The notes under the pieces: generated by a model
Told to the model about the DNA's origin: nothing
The model's input: the letters and a program-made list of their open reading frames with translations, nothing else
The model's database searches: none
In this document: positions 16,562 to 24,868 of the stretch, in pieces
Numbering within the stretch: the first letter of the stretch is position 1
Layout: each line of letters starts with the position of its first letter
Assembly (NCBI GenBank): GCA_045124255.1
Contig: JBGVLM010000070.1
Coordinates: forward strand, 1-62,409
DNA: 62,409 bases
Source: Eshraghiella sp045124255
GTDB lineage: Bacteria > Bacillota > Clostridia > Lachnospirales > Lachnospiraceae
Reading direction: 5' to 3'
Program-made: the position numbers and the translations under genes

Positions 16562-19090
16562 TCATGCCTCCTTTTTAACACTTTTGGTGATGGCAATATA
16601 GCTGCCGCCAACCATTAATAAATACAGTACCAAAACTGCTGCCGCTAACAGCCAATGCCCGGTATCAGTTAGCAGACTCTCAATTGTAAGTATCTTTACG
16701 GAATCGGTAAATTCATTAAGATAATAACTGAAAACCTCAATGCCTGCCTCTGCACTTTTGGCAAAAAACGTATAGTTTTCATAGGTAATCAGCAGATAGC
16801 ATACAACAATTCCGATTAATTGTGATAAAAGATTTCTGCATTCGTTTTTAAAGAAGATTGCTACATACTGTTTATCGGACATACCAATCTGCTTAAGGGT
16901 TTTCAACTGTTTCTGCAGATATATTTTTCTGGTTTCAAAGAGGTTTGCATATATTGAAATATAAGCTGCAAGCATTACAGCCAATACAGAACCATATATT
17001 GCAAAGCTCCGGATGTTTTTGCGGTACATTTCTCTCAGAAATTCTGCATTGGAGGAATAGCTGAAACCATTTTCTTTTGCAAATGCGGCAAGCTGCCTGT
17101 CCGTTGACTGATATGATGAGAAGCTGTTGTAATCTATTTCGATGGCATTGTATTTCAGCTCGGTTTCTTCATTTTCTGCAATCCTTTTGGCAAGCTCACG
17201 TGAACCGACGATACCGTATGTGGTTGGGAAAAAATCGTTGTTGTAGCTTAGTTTGTCAAAAATATAAACTGCACCTATTTCCACATCGGTTTTAATTCCG
17301 CTAAAAGAATGGCAGATACTTAAAATATCACCTGCTTTTATTGTGTCCTCAGTGAAGACGGTGTAGTTCATGTCTTCCACTGAAAACTGATAGGCATTGA
17401 TAAAGAGTATCGCCTGCTCACCTTTTTCAAATTTTTCCCAGTCAATCTGTTGACTGTCATTACGGCTTCTGACCTCATCTTTAATGCTGTCAGGCTCCGG
17501 AAGATATATTCCGGACATATTGTAATCAATATTATGCTGCACATTTACGGCATTCAGGATTTGGCTGTTCTGCATTCCGTCCCATTCGAAATAGTGCATA
17601 CGGTCTTTTGTAAAAAAATGCACATTCTTAATACCGATAACTTCATCAAGCTGTGAGATTTCTTTATTGCTTATACCTTCACCAATGTACGCTGCGTCTC
17701 CGCCGTATGTGACTTCACCGTTATTGATGGAATATTCATACTGTCCGGTTTTCTCCATGAAGAAGTCCGAGTGATAATTTTTGTAATCCAGATATTCACT
17801 GCTTTCCGTATACAGCTTATGTATGCAGTAGAGCATACAGCCGCACATTATTGCTGCAATTACTGCAAATATAATGTTTTGAAGCGGACTGATTATGTTT
17901 TGCCGTTTGAAAAATGCCTTGTCAGGGTGTCTGGTTTTCAGGGCAGATTTTCTGAGTCTGTTAAATTTGTTCGTCTTTATTTCAGATGTATTTTGTGCAA
18001 TTTTTCTGTCACTGATAGTAAACTGTGTTATTATAACTGCAATAATAACCATTAGAACAGAAAATCCAATCTGCGTAAGCAGTGTTATCGGGTTAAATTC
18101 AAAAATAGTCCCTGTATTATTTGAATTTGCCACAAGTCTGCCTATAAGTATGGCAATTAAATAAGATGCGGCAATACCTGAAACAATTGCCGGGGCAGTT
18201 GTTATTGTGCACTCTGCAATAACAAGTTTTCTTACCTGAAGACGGCTTGCGCCTATACATCTGTACTTAAAATACACAGGTCTTCGTTTGTGGGTATATG
18301 CCACAAGAAGATAACCGATTGTAAATGCTGCAACAATTCCAATTGCGATTGTAATGCTGCCGTACATTTCTTTATTCTCCCACATTCCATTGTCATAGAC
18401 ATAGCTGTTATAGGTTATATTTTTTCCATCCTCGACAAAGCTCTGTGCGAGTGCCCATGTATCTACGTCATTATACAGTGGATTAAGCCTGTAATAATAC
18501 ACTGTATTTTCAACATATTGATAGCTTTGAAACTCCTGTTTTGTCACAAAACAATCCGGCAGAGCGGTGTTATAAATATTTTTCCATATTTCAGTGTAGG
18601 CTTTGACTACACCCGTAAGGACATATTGCGATTCCTGCACCTCCATATCTTCATTCAGATATCTGATTGTTATTGTCTGCCCCAATTCGTAGCTGTAGCC
18701 CGATTTCGACAGAAAAGCAGTAGTGGCTGCAATTTCATTGGAAGCCTTTGGCATACTGCCGTCAAGCATAAAGCTTCCTGATATTATTGTAAAATCACCA
18801 TCGGTCATGCCGAGTGAAAAGCCGTTGCCTATTTTGCTGTCATTAATAAGAGCAGTTCCGCTTGTAATCGAAGCATTTTCTGCAAAATACGGATGCTGGA
18901 GCTCGCTGTCCACAGAGGCAGCGACCCAGTCGCCGTAATTATCAATATTGCTTTTGTACAGATATGAATCCATCATTTCCTGAAACAGTGTTATCGCGGT
19001 AAGAAACAGAACGGCAATTAATGTAACAATAAATACGGGCAGTATCTCCCTGCGTCTGCGTTTCATACCGTTATAAATAAGTCTGTTCAT
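16562..19090 (-). CDS. FtsX/MacB-family ABC transporter permease
   Basis: An 842-residue permease, first gene of the permease-ATPase-regulator-kinase operon. It has an N-terminal membrane segment (RREILPVFIVTLIAVLFL), a large outside domain (about 45-250), three membrane segments with an FtsX pattern (about 250-365), a fifth segment, a second large outside domain (about 440-680) and three C-terminal segments. This duplicated FtsX layout fits mechanotransmission-type exporters. It is larger than BceB permeases (about 650 residues). Ribosome site AAAGGAGGTGATTTTAA is near-perfect. A possible -10 (TATAAT, plus-strand 19161-19166) lies upstream without a clear -35. Confidence 0.88.
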   Translation of the reverse strand: MNRLIYNGMKRRRREILPVFIVTLIAVLFLTAITLFQEMMDSYLYKSNIDNYGDWVAASVDSELQHPYFAENASITSGTALINDSKIGNGFSLGMTDGDFTIISGSFMLDGSMPKASNEIAATTAFLSKSGYSYELGQTITIRYLNEDMEVQESQYVLTGVVKAYTEIWKNIYNTALPDCFVTKQEFQSYQYVENTVYYYRLNPLYNDVDTWALAQSFVEDGKNITYNSYVYDNGMWENKEMYGSITIAIGIVAAFTIGYLLVAYTHKRRPVYFKYRCIGASRLQVRKLVIAECTITTAPAIVSGIAASYLIAILIGRLVANSNNTGTIFEFNPITLLTQIGFSVLMVIIAVIITQFTISDRKIAQNTSEIKTNKFNRLRKSALKTRHPDKAFFKRQNIISPLQNIIFAVIAAIMCGCMLYCIHKLYTESSEYLDYKNYHSDFFMEKTGQYEYSINNGEVTYGGDAAYIGEGISNKEISQLDEVIGIKNVHFFTKDRMHYFEWDGMQNSQILNAVNVQHNIDYNMSGIYLPEPDSIKDEVRSRNDSQQIDWEKFEKGEQAILFINAYQFSVEDMNYTVFTEDTIKAGDILSICHSFSGIKTDVEIGAVYIFDKLSYNNDFFPTTYGIVGSRELAKRIAENEETELKYNAIEIDYNSFSSYQSTDRQLAAFAKENGFSYSSNAEFLREMYRKNIRSFAIYGSVLAVMLAAYISIYANLFETRKIYLQKQLKTLKQIGMSDKQYVAIFFKNECRNLLSQLIGIVVCYLLITYENYTFFAKSAEAGIEVFSYYLNEFTDSVKILTIESLLTDTGHWLLAAAVLVLYLLMVGGSYIAITKSVKKEA

Positions 19091-19201
19091 TTAAAATCAC
19101 CTCCTTTTTTAATAAGTATAGCCGTTTAACCTTACAGGAAGATGACATACTGATAAGAAAATTATAATACAAAATAAAGAAAAATTAGAAATACAGATTA
19201 G

Positions 19202-19663
19202 CAGATTAAAGAATTTTTTGACGTTCTTTTTGAGGAACGGAACACCTTGATATGGAGAGAAAATGATGTAATTGCTGCAATGCTGTATATGATTCTATAC
19301 GCAAACGGCGTATATCTGTACGCACTTGGAACCTTGCCTGAATACCGCAGCCGTGGTATCATGCCGGCACTTATTGACAATGCATGTGATTTATGCAAAA
19401 ATATCGGAGCAAAAGGTATTTTTCTGGTTCCATCGGATATAACTATGGATAAATATTACGGCAGATTCGGATTTGTAAAATCTGACTGCAATCAGCTGCT
19501 TAGAACCAATTTGCTGAATGATTATGAGCAAAGAATCAGGCAATATGTTGAATTTATCGAGTTGTATGAGAATGATAATATGAAATTTATACCGGAATAT
19601 TTTTTAGTAAAGAATTTAAATGGTTTTGATATCAGGGATATCTGCGGATATATTCCGTTTTAG
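19202..19663 (+). pseudogene. GNAT acetyltransferase lacking its N terminus
   Basis: The frame reads QIKEFFDVLFEERNTLIWREN, then the acetyl-CoA region (YLYALGTLPEYRSRGIMPALIDNA) and a helical tail. A TAG stop precedes it at 19199 and the first possible start is TTG 19247, without a good ribosome site. The usual first beta strand and helix (roughly 25-30 residues) are absent. It probably lost its 5' end by a deletion next to the divergent permease operon. It lies 12 bp before a DUF2156 gene, a pairing I recall from other Clostridia. A coupled, shortened but functional protein cannot be excluded. Confidence 0.5.
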
Positions 19664-19675
19664 TTTGGAGTTAAT

Positions 19676-20554
19676 ATGAATTTTGTAAAAGTATGTGACG
19701 CTGATTTTGAACTTATAAGGAAATACACATATAAGGCTAAAACATATAATTGTGAATTTTCAATTTCTAATATTTTTTTATGGAATGATGTTGAAAGGCT
19801 GCAATGTACCGTTTATGACGATACACTTGTATACCGCCTGATTAATAATGGCGTGGCCGTATATTCTCCGGTGAGCCTGCCGGAAAATGTACAGGACTTT
19901 GTTGCTGCATTGAAGGAGAATGCGGAGGCAAACGGGTGCCGCTTCATGTTTAATAATCTGACTGCACAGATGGCAGACAGGTTGAAGGAAAACGCCGGTG
20001 AGGATTTTGTTTTTGACTATGACAGAGCAGAAAGCGACTATATATATCTGGTTGAGGATTTGATTAAACTGTCAGGGAGCAGATACCACAGTAAGAAAAA
20101 TAACCTAAACAAATTTATAAAAAATAATGAGTTCGTCTACGAAGCAATATCCAATGATAATATAGAAGAATGCCGTGTGATGAAAAATCTCTGGGCAGAG
20201 AGAAAAAACAACGGTGAGGATTACAGTGATGAACTGGCAATTCTTGACAGAGCTTTCGCAGATTATGAGAAGTTTGCATTTGTCGGAGGACTAATAAGGA
20301 TTAAGGGTGAGGTCGTCGCATTTACTTTTGGCGAGGAATTGAACGAGGATATTTTCGTGACGCATTTTGAAAAAGCATATGACGATATTCCGGGCTTATA
20401 TCAGGCAATTAATCAGCAGTTTGCCTTAAACAACATATCGCAGTACAAATATGTCAACAGAGAAGAAGATATGGGCCATGAGGGATTACGCAAAGCGAAA
20501 ATGTCGTATAAGCCGGTAATGCTGTCAGATAAATATTTTACAAAAAATTTATAA
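19676..20554 (+). CDS. DUF2156 (phosphatidylglycerol lysyltransferase-like) protein
   Basis: A 292-residue soluble protein with the two-GNAT-fold arrangement of DUF2156: SRYHSKKNNLNKFIKNN near 140-160, then AFTFGEELNEDIFVTHFEKA and GLYQAINQQFA, ending YVNREEDMGHEGLRKAKMSYKP. The domain is shared with the soluble half of MprF, which moves lysine from tRNA to lipid, but stand-alone versions lack the membrane flippase and their substrate is unknown. Ribosome site TTTGGAG precedes ATG. Confidence 0.8.
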   Translation: MNFVKVCDADFELIRKYTYKAKTYNCEFSISNIFLWNDVERLQCTVYDDTLVYRLINNGVAVYSPVSLPENVQDFVAALKENAEANGCRFMFNNLTAQMADRLKENAGEDFVFDYDRAESDYIYLVEDLIKLSGSRYHSKKNNLNKFIKNNEFVYEAISNDNIEECRVMKNLWAERKNNGEDYSDELAILDRAFADYEKFAFVGGLIRIKGEVVAFTFGEELNEDIFVTHFEKAYDDIPGLYQAINQQFALNNISQYKYVNREEDMGHEGLRKAKMSYKPVMLSDKYFTKNL

Positions 20555-20562
20555 TTTATTTA

Positions 20563-20605
20563 TTGAAAATATAGGATATATCCTATATAATTGGTATATA
20601 CCAAT
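20563..20605 (+). promoter_or_regulatory. Promoter with two perfect palindromes (DUF4160/DUF2442-HTH operon)
   Basis: TTGAAA (20563-20568) and TATAAT (20586-20591) are spaced 17 bp. A perfect 20-bp palindrome (ATATAGGATA/TATCCTATAT, 20569-20588) fills the spacer and a perfect 16-bp palindrome (ATTGGTAT/ATACCAAT, 20590-20605) covers the start region. The helix-turn-helix protein encoded second in the operon is the likely binder. Confidence 0.75.
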
Positions 20606-20623
20606 AGAGAAAGAAGGTAATAT

Positions 20624-20878
20624 ATGCCGGTTATTTCCAGATTTAACGGAATAATAATTAAGATGTATCTTAGACAAAGAGAATATAATCCTCCGCATAT
20701 CCATGCTATTTATGGTGAGTATATGGGGGTGTTTTGGATAGCTGACGGAGAGATGTTTGAAGGAGATATATCTGTAAAGGGGCAGAGGTTAGTTGCTATA
20801 TTTATTGAGAAGCATAGGGAGCGATTAATTAAGATGTGGGAGACACAGGATTTTGAGGTGCTTCCGCCAATTGAATAA
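20624..20878 (+). CDS. DUF4160 protein
   Basis: 84 residues with the DUF4160 pattern: ISRFNGIIIKMY, NPPHIHAIYGEY and AIFIEKHRERLIKMWE. Members commonly sit next to DUF2442 genes, as here, and such pairs are suspected to be toxin-antitoxin-like; activity is unproven. The ribosome site is AGAAGGTAATAT before ATG. The tight palindromic promoter in front and the HTH partner behind strengthen the regulated-pair idea. Confidence 0.8.
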   Translation: MPVISRFNGIIIKMYLRQREYNPPHIHAIYGEYMGVFWIADGEMFEGDISVKGQRLVAIFIEKHRERLIKMWETQDFEVLPPIE

Positions 20879-20893
20879 TTAGTGAGGTGCGAT

Positions 20894-21367
20894 ATGACAC
20901 ATCGGATACAGACAGTAACAGCGAAGGAGAATTACATAGTGGAAGCTGTTTTTTTGGGTGGAGAAACAGTACAGTATGATGTTAAGCAGCTTTTTGATAT
21001 TTTCCCTCAGTTTCAGGTATTTATGAGTGCGAAGGAACTTTTTGAAAAAGTAATGGTTGATACGGGAGGCTGCGGAATTTCATGGAATGACAGCCTTGAC
21101 CTTGATGCTGAGACAATCTGGGAAGACGGTATTCTTATTGAGGTGCAGAAGCCGGCAAGTATAAATCATCTGCTGGCATATAACTTATTAATGGCAAGAG
21201 AGAACGCGAATATAACGCAGAAGGAATTAGCAGAGAGAACCGGAATTTATCAGGCAGATATCAGTAAGATAGAAAGAGGAATCGGAAATCCATCTATTTC
21301 CACATTAAAACGTCTTGCGGACGGGCTTGATGCTGATTTAACGGTTGATTTTATTATAAGAAAATAA
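20894..21367 (+). CDS. DUF2442 domain fused to an Xre helix-turn-helix
   Basis: A 157-residue protein. The first half (about 1-80) is DUF2442 (VEAVFLGGETVQYDVKQLF, ETIWEDGILIEV); the second (about 88-157) is an Xre domain (ITQKELAERTGIYQADISKIERG). ATG 20894 is preferred over GTG 20882 because GAGGTG lies 4 bp before it, though this spacing is short. It is the probable antitoxin-like repressor of the operon, acting on the palindromes at 20569-20605. Confidence 0.85.
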   Translation: MTHRIQTVTAKENYIVEAVFLGGETVQYDVKQLFDIFPQFQVFMSAKELFEKVMVDTGGCGISWNDSLDLDAETIWEDGILIEVQKPASINHLLAYNLLMARENANITQKELAERTGIYQADISKIERGIGNPSISTLKRLADGLDADLTVDFIIRK

Positions 21368-21390
21368 TAACCTACGAAAGAGATGAGAAT

Positions 21391-21747
21391 ATGTCAACAA
21401 AGGAATCAGTTTTAAAATATGCATTTGACAGTTATGGAACAACTCCGGAATATCCATGGGCGGGTGACCGTACTGCCGGAGTACTGAGACATCGGAAGAA
21501 TAGGAAGTGGTACGGACTTATTATGAATATAAACGGTGATAAGGTGGGACTTGACAGCGAAGAGGCAGTTGATATCATAAATATAAAATGTGAACCGGAG
21601 GTAATAGCGCTGCTGTCTAAGGAGAAGGGCTTTGCTCCTGCGTACCATATGAATAAGACTCATTGGATAACGGTGCTGCTGAATGGAAGCGTGCCTGACG
21701 ACAGAGTACGGAACCTTCTGGATATGAGTTACGAACTGACAAAATAG
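21391..21747 (+). CDS. MmcQ/YjbR-family protein
   Basis: 118 residues matching the CyaY-like MmcQ/YjbR fold: YPWAGDRTAGVLRHRKNRKWYGLIM, then CEPEVIALLSKEKGFAPAYHMNKTHWITVLL. Members have been described as DNA-binding, but the role is unclear. It follows the HTH gene by 23 bp and may belong to the same operon. Confidence 0.85.
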   Translation: MSTKESVLKYAFDSYGTTPEYPWAGDRTAGVLRHRKNRKWYGLIMNINGDKVGLDSEEAVDIINIKCEPEVIALLSKEKGFAPAYHMNKTHWITVLLNGSVPDDRVRNLLDMSYELTK

Positions 21748-21748
21748 A

Positions 21749-21784
21749 TGAGGTGACCCACATACAAACTGTGCAGTCACCTCA
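21749..21784. terminator. Hairpin between convergent YjbR and flagellin genes
   Basis: TGAGGTGAC (21749-21757) and GTCACCTCA (21776-21784) form a 9-bp stem with inner CACA/TGTG pairing. No T-run follows on the plus strand, so it may be weak or act through its stem. Confidence 0.5.
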
Positions 21785-21807
21785 CAAACCTATTCGGCAT
21801 AATATTT

Positions 21808-22569
21808 TTATTTAAAAAGTCTTAATACTCCGGACTTCTCTTCCTGTTCCTTCTTCATCATCATAATTCTGTATTCCTCAAGAAGGCGTTCCTTCTCTAA
21901 TTCGGAAATTGCCTTTGGCATATCCAAATCTTCAATTGTGCTTCTTGCAGAAGTAAGATTATATGACGCATAGGAATTATAATTCATTGCATAATCAAGT
22001 CTGTTAGATGTTGCATCTAATTGGCTTCTTGCAGAATTAACTTTATTTATTGCCTCATCGATAACAGATATGTCAAAAGAGCCTGTTACATCATAATCTG
22101 CAATACCAAGAGCTGCTAAGGTTGAATCCGGCATGTCAATATCCATTCCGCTTCCGTCAGGATTAACGGCGATATGGAAGTTATTCATGCTTCCGTCCAA
22201 AAGATTCATGGTATTGAATTGTGTATTACCTGCAACATAGGAAATATGCTCTTTAAGACCATCAATTTCCTGCTGCATTGCATTAATCTCATCCTCACCA
22301 TATACGGCGGTATTGGATGCCTGTACACTTAATTCGCGGATTCTCTGTAAGGAATCAGTTACTGAAGCAAGAGCACCATCAGCAATATTAATCATGCTCT
22401 GGGAAGCAGAAGCGTTATTCCTGCCAATATCATAACCATTGGTCTGTGTCTCTAATTTCTCGGCAATCGCAAGTCCGGCAGGGTCATCTGCTGCGGAATT
22501 GATTCGCTTGCCTGTTGAAAGCTGTTCATACAGATTATATGTACTGCTTCCTATTGATTGAATGCTCAT
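21808..22569 (-). CDS. Shortened flagellin
   Basis: A 253-residue flagellin. The N-terminal signature is clear (LSTGKRINSAADDPAGLAIAEKL, then LQRIRELSVQASN), and the C-terminal domain has SARSQLDATSNRLDYAMN and SARSTIEDLDMPKAI. Two ends are odd. It lacks about 20 residues of the usual D0 start (MxINxNxxALNA), and the C-terminal D0 helix is replaced by charged EKERLLEEYRIMMMKKEQEEKSG before the normal GVLRLFK end. It has its own promoter and a strong ribosome site (GGAGGT), and lies downstream of three glycosyltransferase genes. No other flagellar gene is in the window. Confidence 0.88.
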   Translation of the reverse strand: MSIQSIGSSTYNLYEQLSTGKRINSAADDPAGLAIAEKLETQTNGYDIGRNNASASQSMINIADGALASVTDSLQRIRELSVQASNTAVYGEDEINAMQQEIDGLKEHISYVAGNTQFNTMNLLDGSMNNFHIAVNPDGSGMDIDMPDSTLAALGIADYDVTGSFDISVIDEAINKVNSARSQLDATSNRLDYAMNYNSYASYNLTSARSTIEDLDMPKAISELEKERLLEEYRIMMMKKEQEEKSGVLRLFK

Positions 22570-22614
22570 AATGATACCTCCTCTCCTATATATTAATACG
22601 ATATTCCTATAATA

Positions 22615-22643
22615 ATTATATCAATTGTAATGATTTATTACAA
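22615..22643 (-). promoter_or_regulatory. Flagellin promoter (sigma-A type)
   Basis: On the minus strand TTGTAA (22643-22638) and TATAAT (22620-22615) are 17 bp apart. I see no sigma-28 (TAAA/CCGATAT) element, although flagellin genes usually have one. Confidence 0.6.
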
Positions 22644-22646
22644 CAT

Positions 22647-23669
22647 TTATTTTAGCGTAAGATATATTTTTTTTATTTCTTCAAGCTCCTCACGGCTTAC
22701 GGGGTTAATGAGTAAATCCATAAGAATACGGTATTTCTCTGGCATAAATTTCTTAATATATTGATTTTTAATGCAGTCAGGACTGTTGGTTCGTACAATT
22801 TCCTGTAAATTCAAAAAAGCTTCATAAGGAACATTGTCATATCTTAGAAACATAATTTTCAGTGCAGCAAGATAGCATGACATAATAAGCTCAAATTCAA
22901 TCTCATCATGGTATTTATGCCATACATTGCAATTGTGGTATTCAAGAATCCTGAGTCGGGCAATCGTAAGCATATCTGCATGGTAAGCCGCGTTTTTCTT
23001 CAAAACAGTGGATTCAGGGTTTATATAGTAGTGATACAGCTCGTAATTAATTATTGAAACCCTGTCAGCATACAGATAATAAAGTGAAGAGAAAATAATA
23101 TCCTCATACATTAATTTTTCAGGAAAAACAATATTATGCTCAATCAGAAAACTGCGGCGGTATATTTTATCCCAGACATTATAACCGATACAGTTTGTTG
23201 CAATAAACATTTTTCTTTTATCCTCGCTGTCAATGAGAAGACGCTGATATGAACCGTCAAGCAGGTGTGGCATTGTGCCTGTGCCATCATCTCTGAAGGC
23301 TTTGCAGTAAACAATTTCGCTGCCGCTTTCAATAATTTCATCCAGAAGAATTTCATACATATTGGGTTCAACCCAGTCATCACTGTCCACAAAGCCGATA
23401 TAGTCGGCACTTGCATAGCTCATTCCTGCGTTGCGTGCTCCGCCCTGCCTTAGGTTCTCAGGAAGACTGACTGCAATTATGCTTTCCGGATAGAGTTTTT
23501 CCCAGTTAAGAATCTCCTGCCATGTAGCATTATCATCAGTTGAAGCGTCATTGACAAGAATTATTTCCATATTATCTATTCCGATTGTCTGTGCAGCCAG
23601 AGAAGACATGCAGCGGTGCAGTAAACCGGCTGTATTATAGCATGGAATAATAATGCTTATCCTTTTCAT
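22647..23669 (-). CDS. Family 2 glycosyltransferase (GT-A fold)
   Basis: 340 residues; MKRISIIIPCYNTAG, VNDASTDD, GGARNAGMSYASADYIGFVDSDDWVEP with the metal-binding DSDD. GT2 enzymes transfer a sugar from a nucleotide donor; acceptor unknown. No membrane segments, so cytoplasmic. Third gene in the minus-strand glycosyltransferase run. The nearby flagellin suggests protein glycosylation, but teichoic acid or capsule decoration is also possible. Ribosome site GGAGGAAGCCAC. Confidence 0.88.
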   Translation of the reverse strand: MKRISIIIPCYNTAGLLHRCMSSLAAQTIGIDNMEIILVNDASTDDNATWQEILNWEKLYPESIIAVSLPENLRQGGARNAGMSYASADYIGFVDSDDWVEPNMYEILLDEIIESGSEIVYCKAFRDDGTGTMPHLLDGSYQRLLIDSEDKRKMFIATNCIGYNVWDKIYRRSFLIEHNIVFPEKLMYEDIIFSSLYYLYADRVSIINYELYHYYINPESTVLKKNAAYHADMLTIARLRILEYHNCNVWHKYHDEIEFELIMSCYLAALKIMFLRYDNVPYEAFLNLQEIVRTNSPDCIKNQYIKKFMPEKYRILMDLLINPVSREELEEIKKIYLTLK

Positions 23670-23705
23670 GTGGCTTCCTCCGTTAAAATAAAATGTAATA
23701 AGAAT

Positions 23706-24863
23706 TTATAATATTTCCTGTAGGATTTTGCTGAAACGTACATCGTATGAAAAATATTCCTGAATTTTCTTCCAGCCGTTATATGCAATCCGACAGCGCT
23801 CATCCTCATGTGTCAGGTAATATTGTATTTTACTGATTAAATCCGATTCAGATTCAAAATATACAAATTCCTCACCGGGTACGAAAAATTCTGCAAGCTC
23901 AGGCTGGTAATTGGAGAGCAGAAATCCTCCTGCACCCATAATATCCAAACATCTGAGAGGAATTCCGCTTGTGATGGAGCGAAGCGAAATATTGATATTA
24001 ATTTTGGAATTGCAGAAAACAGAGGGCATTGTATCAGTATATGAAATGAATCCGTGTCTGCTGCAATTATTAATTAAATCAGAGCGTGAAGCAGTATATA
24101 AATCCAATGAAAAATAATTGCCGATATGATTTAACAGACGAATACGTTCATCAGAGGTTATTTTCTGATTCAGCATATTGGCGAGTATATTCTGCGGATT
24201 AAACATATAGTCGGAATTATCAGGAAGACCTATATATCGCAGGGCTTCGCAAATTATATCCTCTGTAAGCAGCTCCTCGATAAAATTGCAGCCCCATATT
24301 TCCTGCTGGGCGCTCATTGCAGCGTCAAAATATCCTTTAAGATAATCGGGCAGGGTATGTATCTGACTATACATATTGTTATCATACAGACTTCCCACAA
24401 AGGAAACCTCCGATGTATAGCTTTTCTGATTAAAGGCGTCCGGCAGCTTCAGTTGGGAGTTGAGCCTTGCTGTATTTACGGCTAATGGCATATGATAGGC
24501 GTGTAAGGCACCGAGGGAGATAACTGTTTCCAGCATTTTGCAATCAAACAGAAAAATATAGTTGCAGCTGTTAGTAATCGTGTGTGAATAAAGGGTCATA
24601 TGCGGACAGTCGTAAACCCATGATATATATTTAACACCGGCTCTTTGTGCAATTGTTGATAAGATTGGAAAATAATTAAATGTAAATATACAGTCAAGCC
24701 GCTGCTGTTGTATCAGCTGTGCCGTCTGCTGCTCGAAATTGGAATCCCTGTCGTAGTTATTTAGCGGATAGGTTATTTTTAAATAGAAATATCCCAATGA
24801 ATTAAATGTCTGTTCAATATCTGCGGCAGAGTTTTCATTCCAGCAATAGTATAAAATACGCAT
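23706..24863 (-). CDS. CgeB-like (DUF3880) glycosyltransferase, first copy
   Basis: The start is ATG 24863 with AAGGGG 8 bp before it, beginning just after the upstream stop at 24869. 385 residues; an N-terminal DUF3880-like part (ILYYCWNENSAADIEQTF, YISWVYDCPHM) and a C-terminal GT-B donor half (GIPLRCLDIMGAGGFLLSNYQPELAEFFVPGEEFVYF). Same family as the next gene. Proteins of this type modify spore coats, flagellin or surface polymers. Confidence 0.82.
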   Translation of the reverse strand: MRILYYCWNENSAADIEQTFNSLGYFYLKITYPLNNYDRDSNFEQQTAQLIQQQRLDCIFTFNYFPILSTIAQRAGVKYISWVYDCPHMTLYSHTITNSCNYIFLFDCKMLETVISLGALHAYHMPLAVNTARLNSQLKLPDAFNQKSYTSEVSFVGSLYDNNMYSQIHTLPDYLKGYFDAAMSAQQEIWGCNFIEELLTEDIICEALRYIGLPDNSDYMFNPQNILANMLNQKITSDERIRLLNHIGNYFSLDLYTASRSDLINNCSRHGFISYTDTMPSVFCNSKININISLRSITSGIPLRCLDIMGAGGFLLSNYQPELAEFFVPGEEFVYFESESDLISKIQYYLTHEDERCRIAYNGWKKIQEYFSYDVRFSKILQEIL

Positions 24864-24868
24864 GGCAT

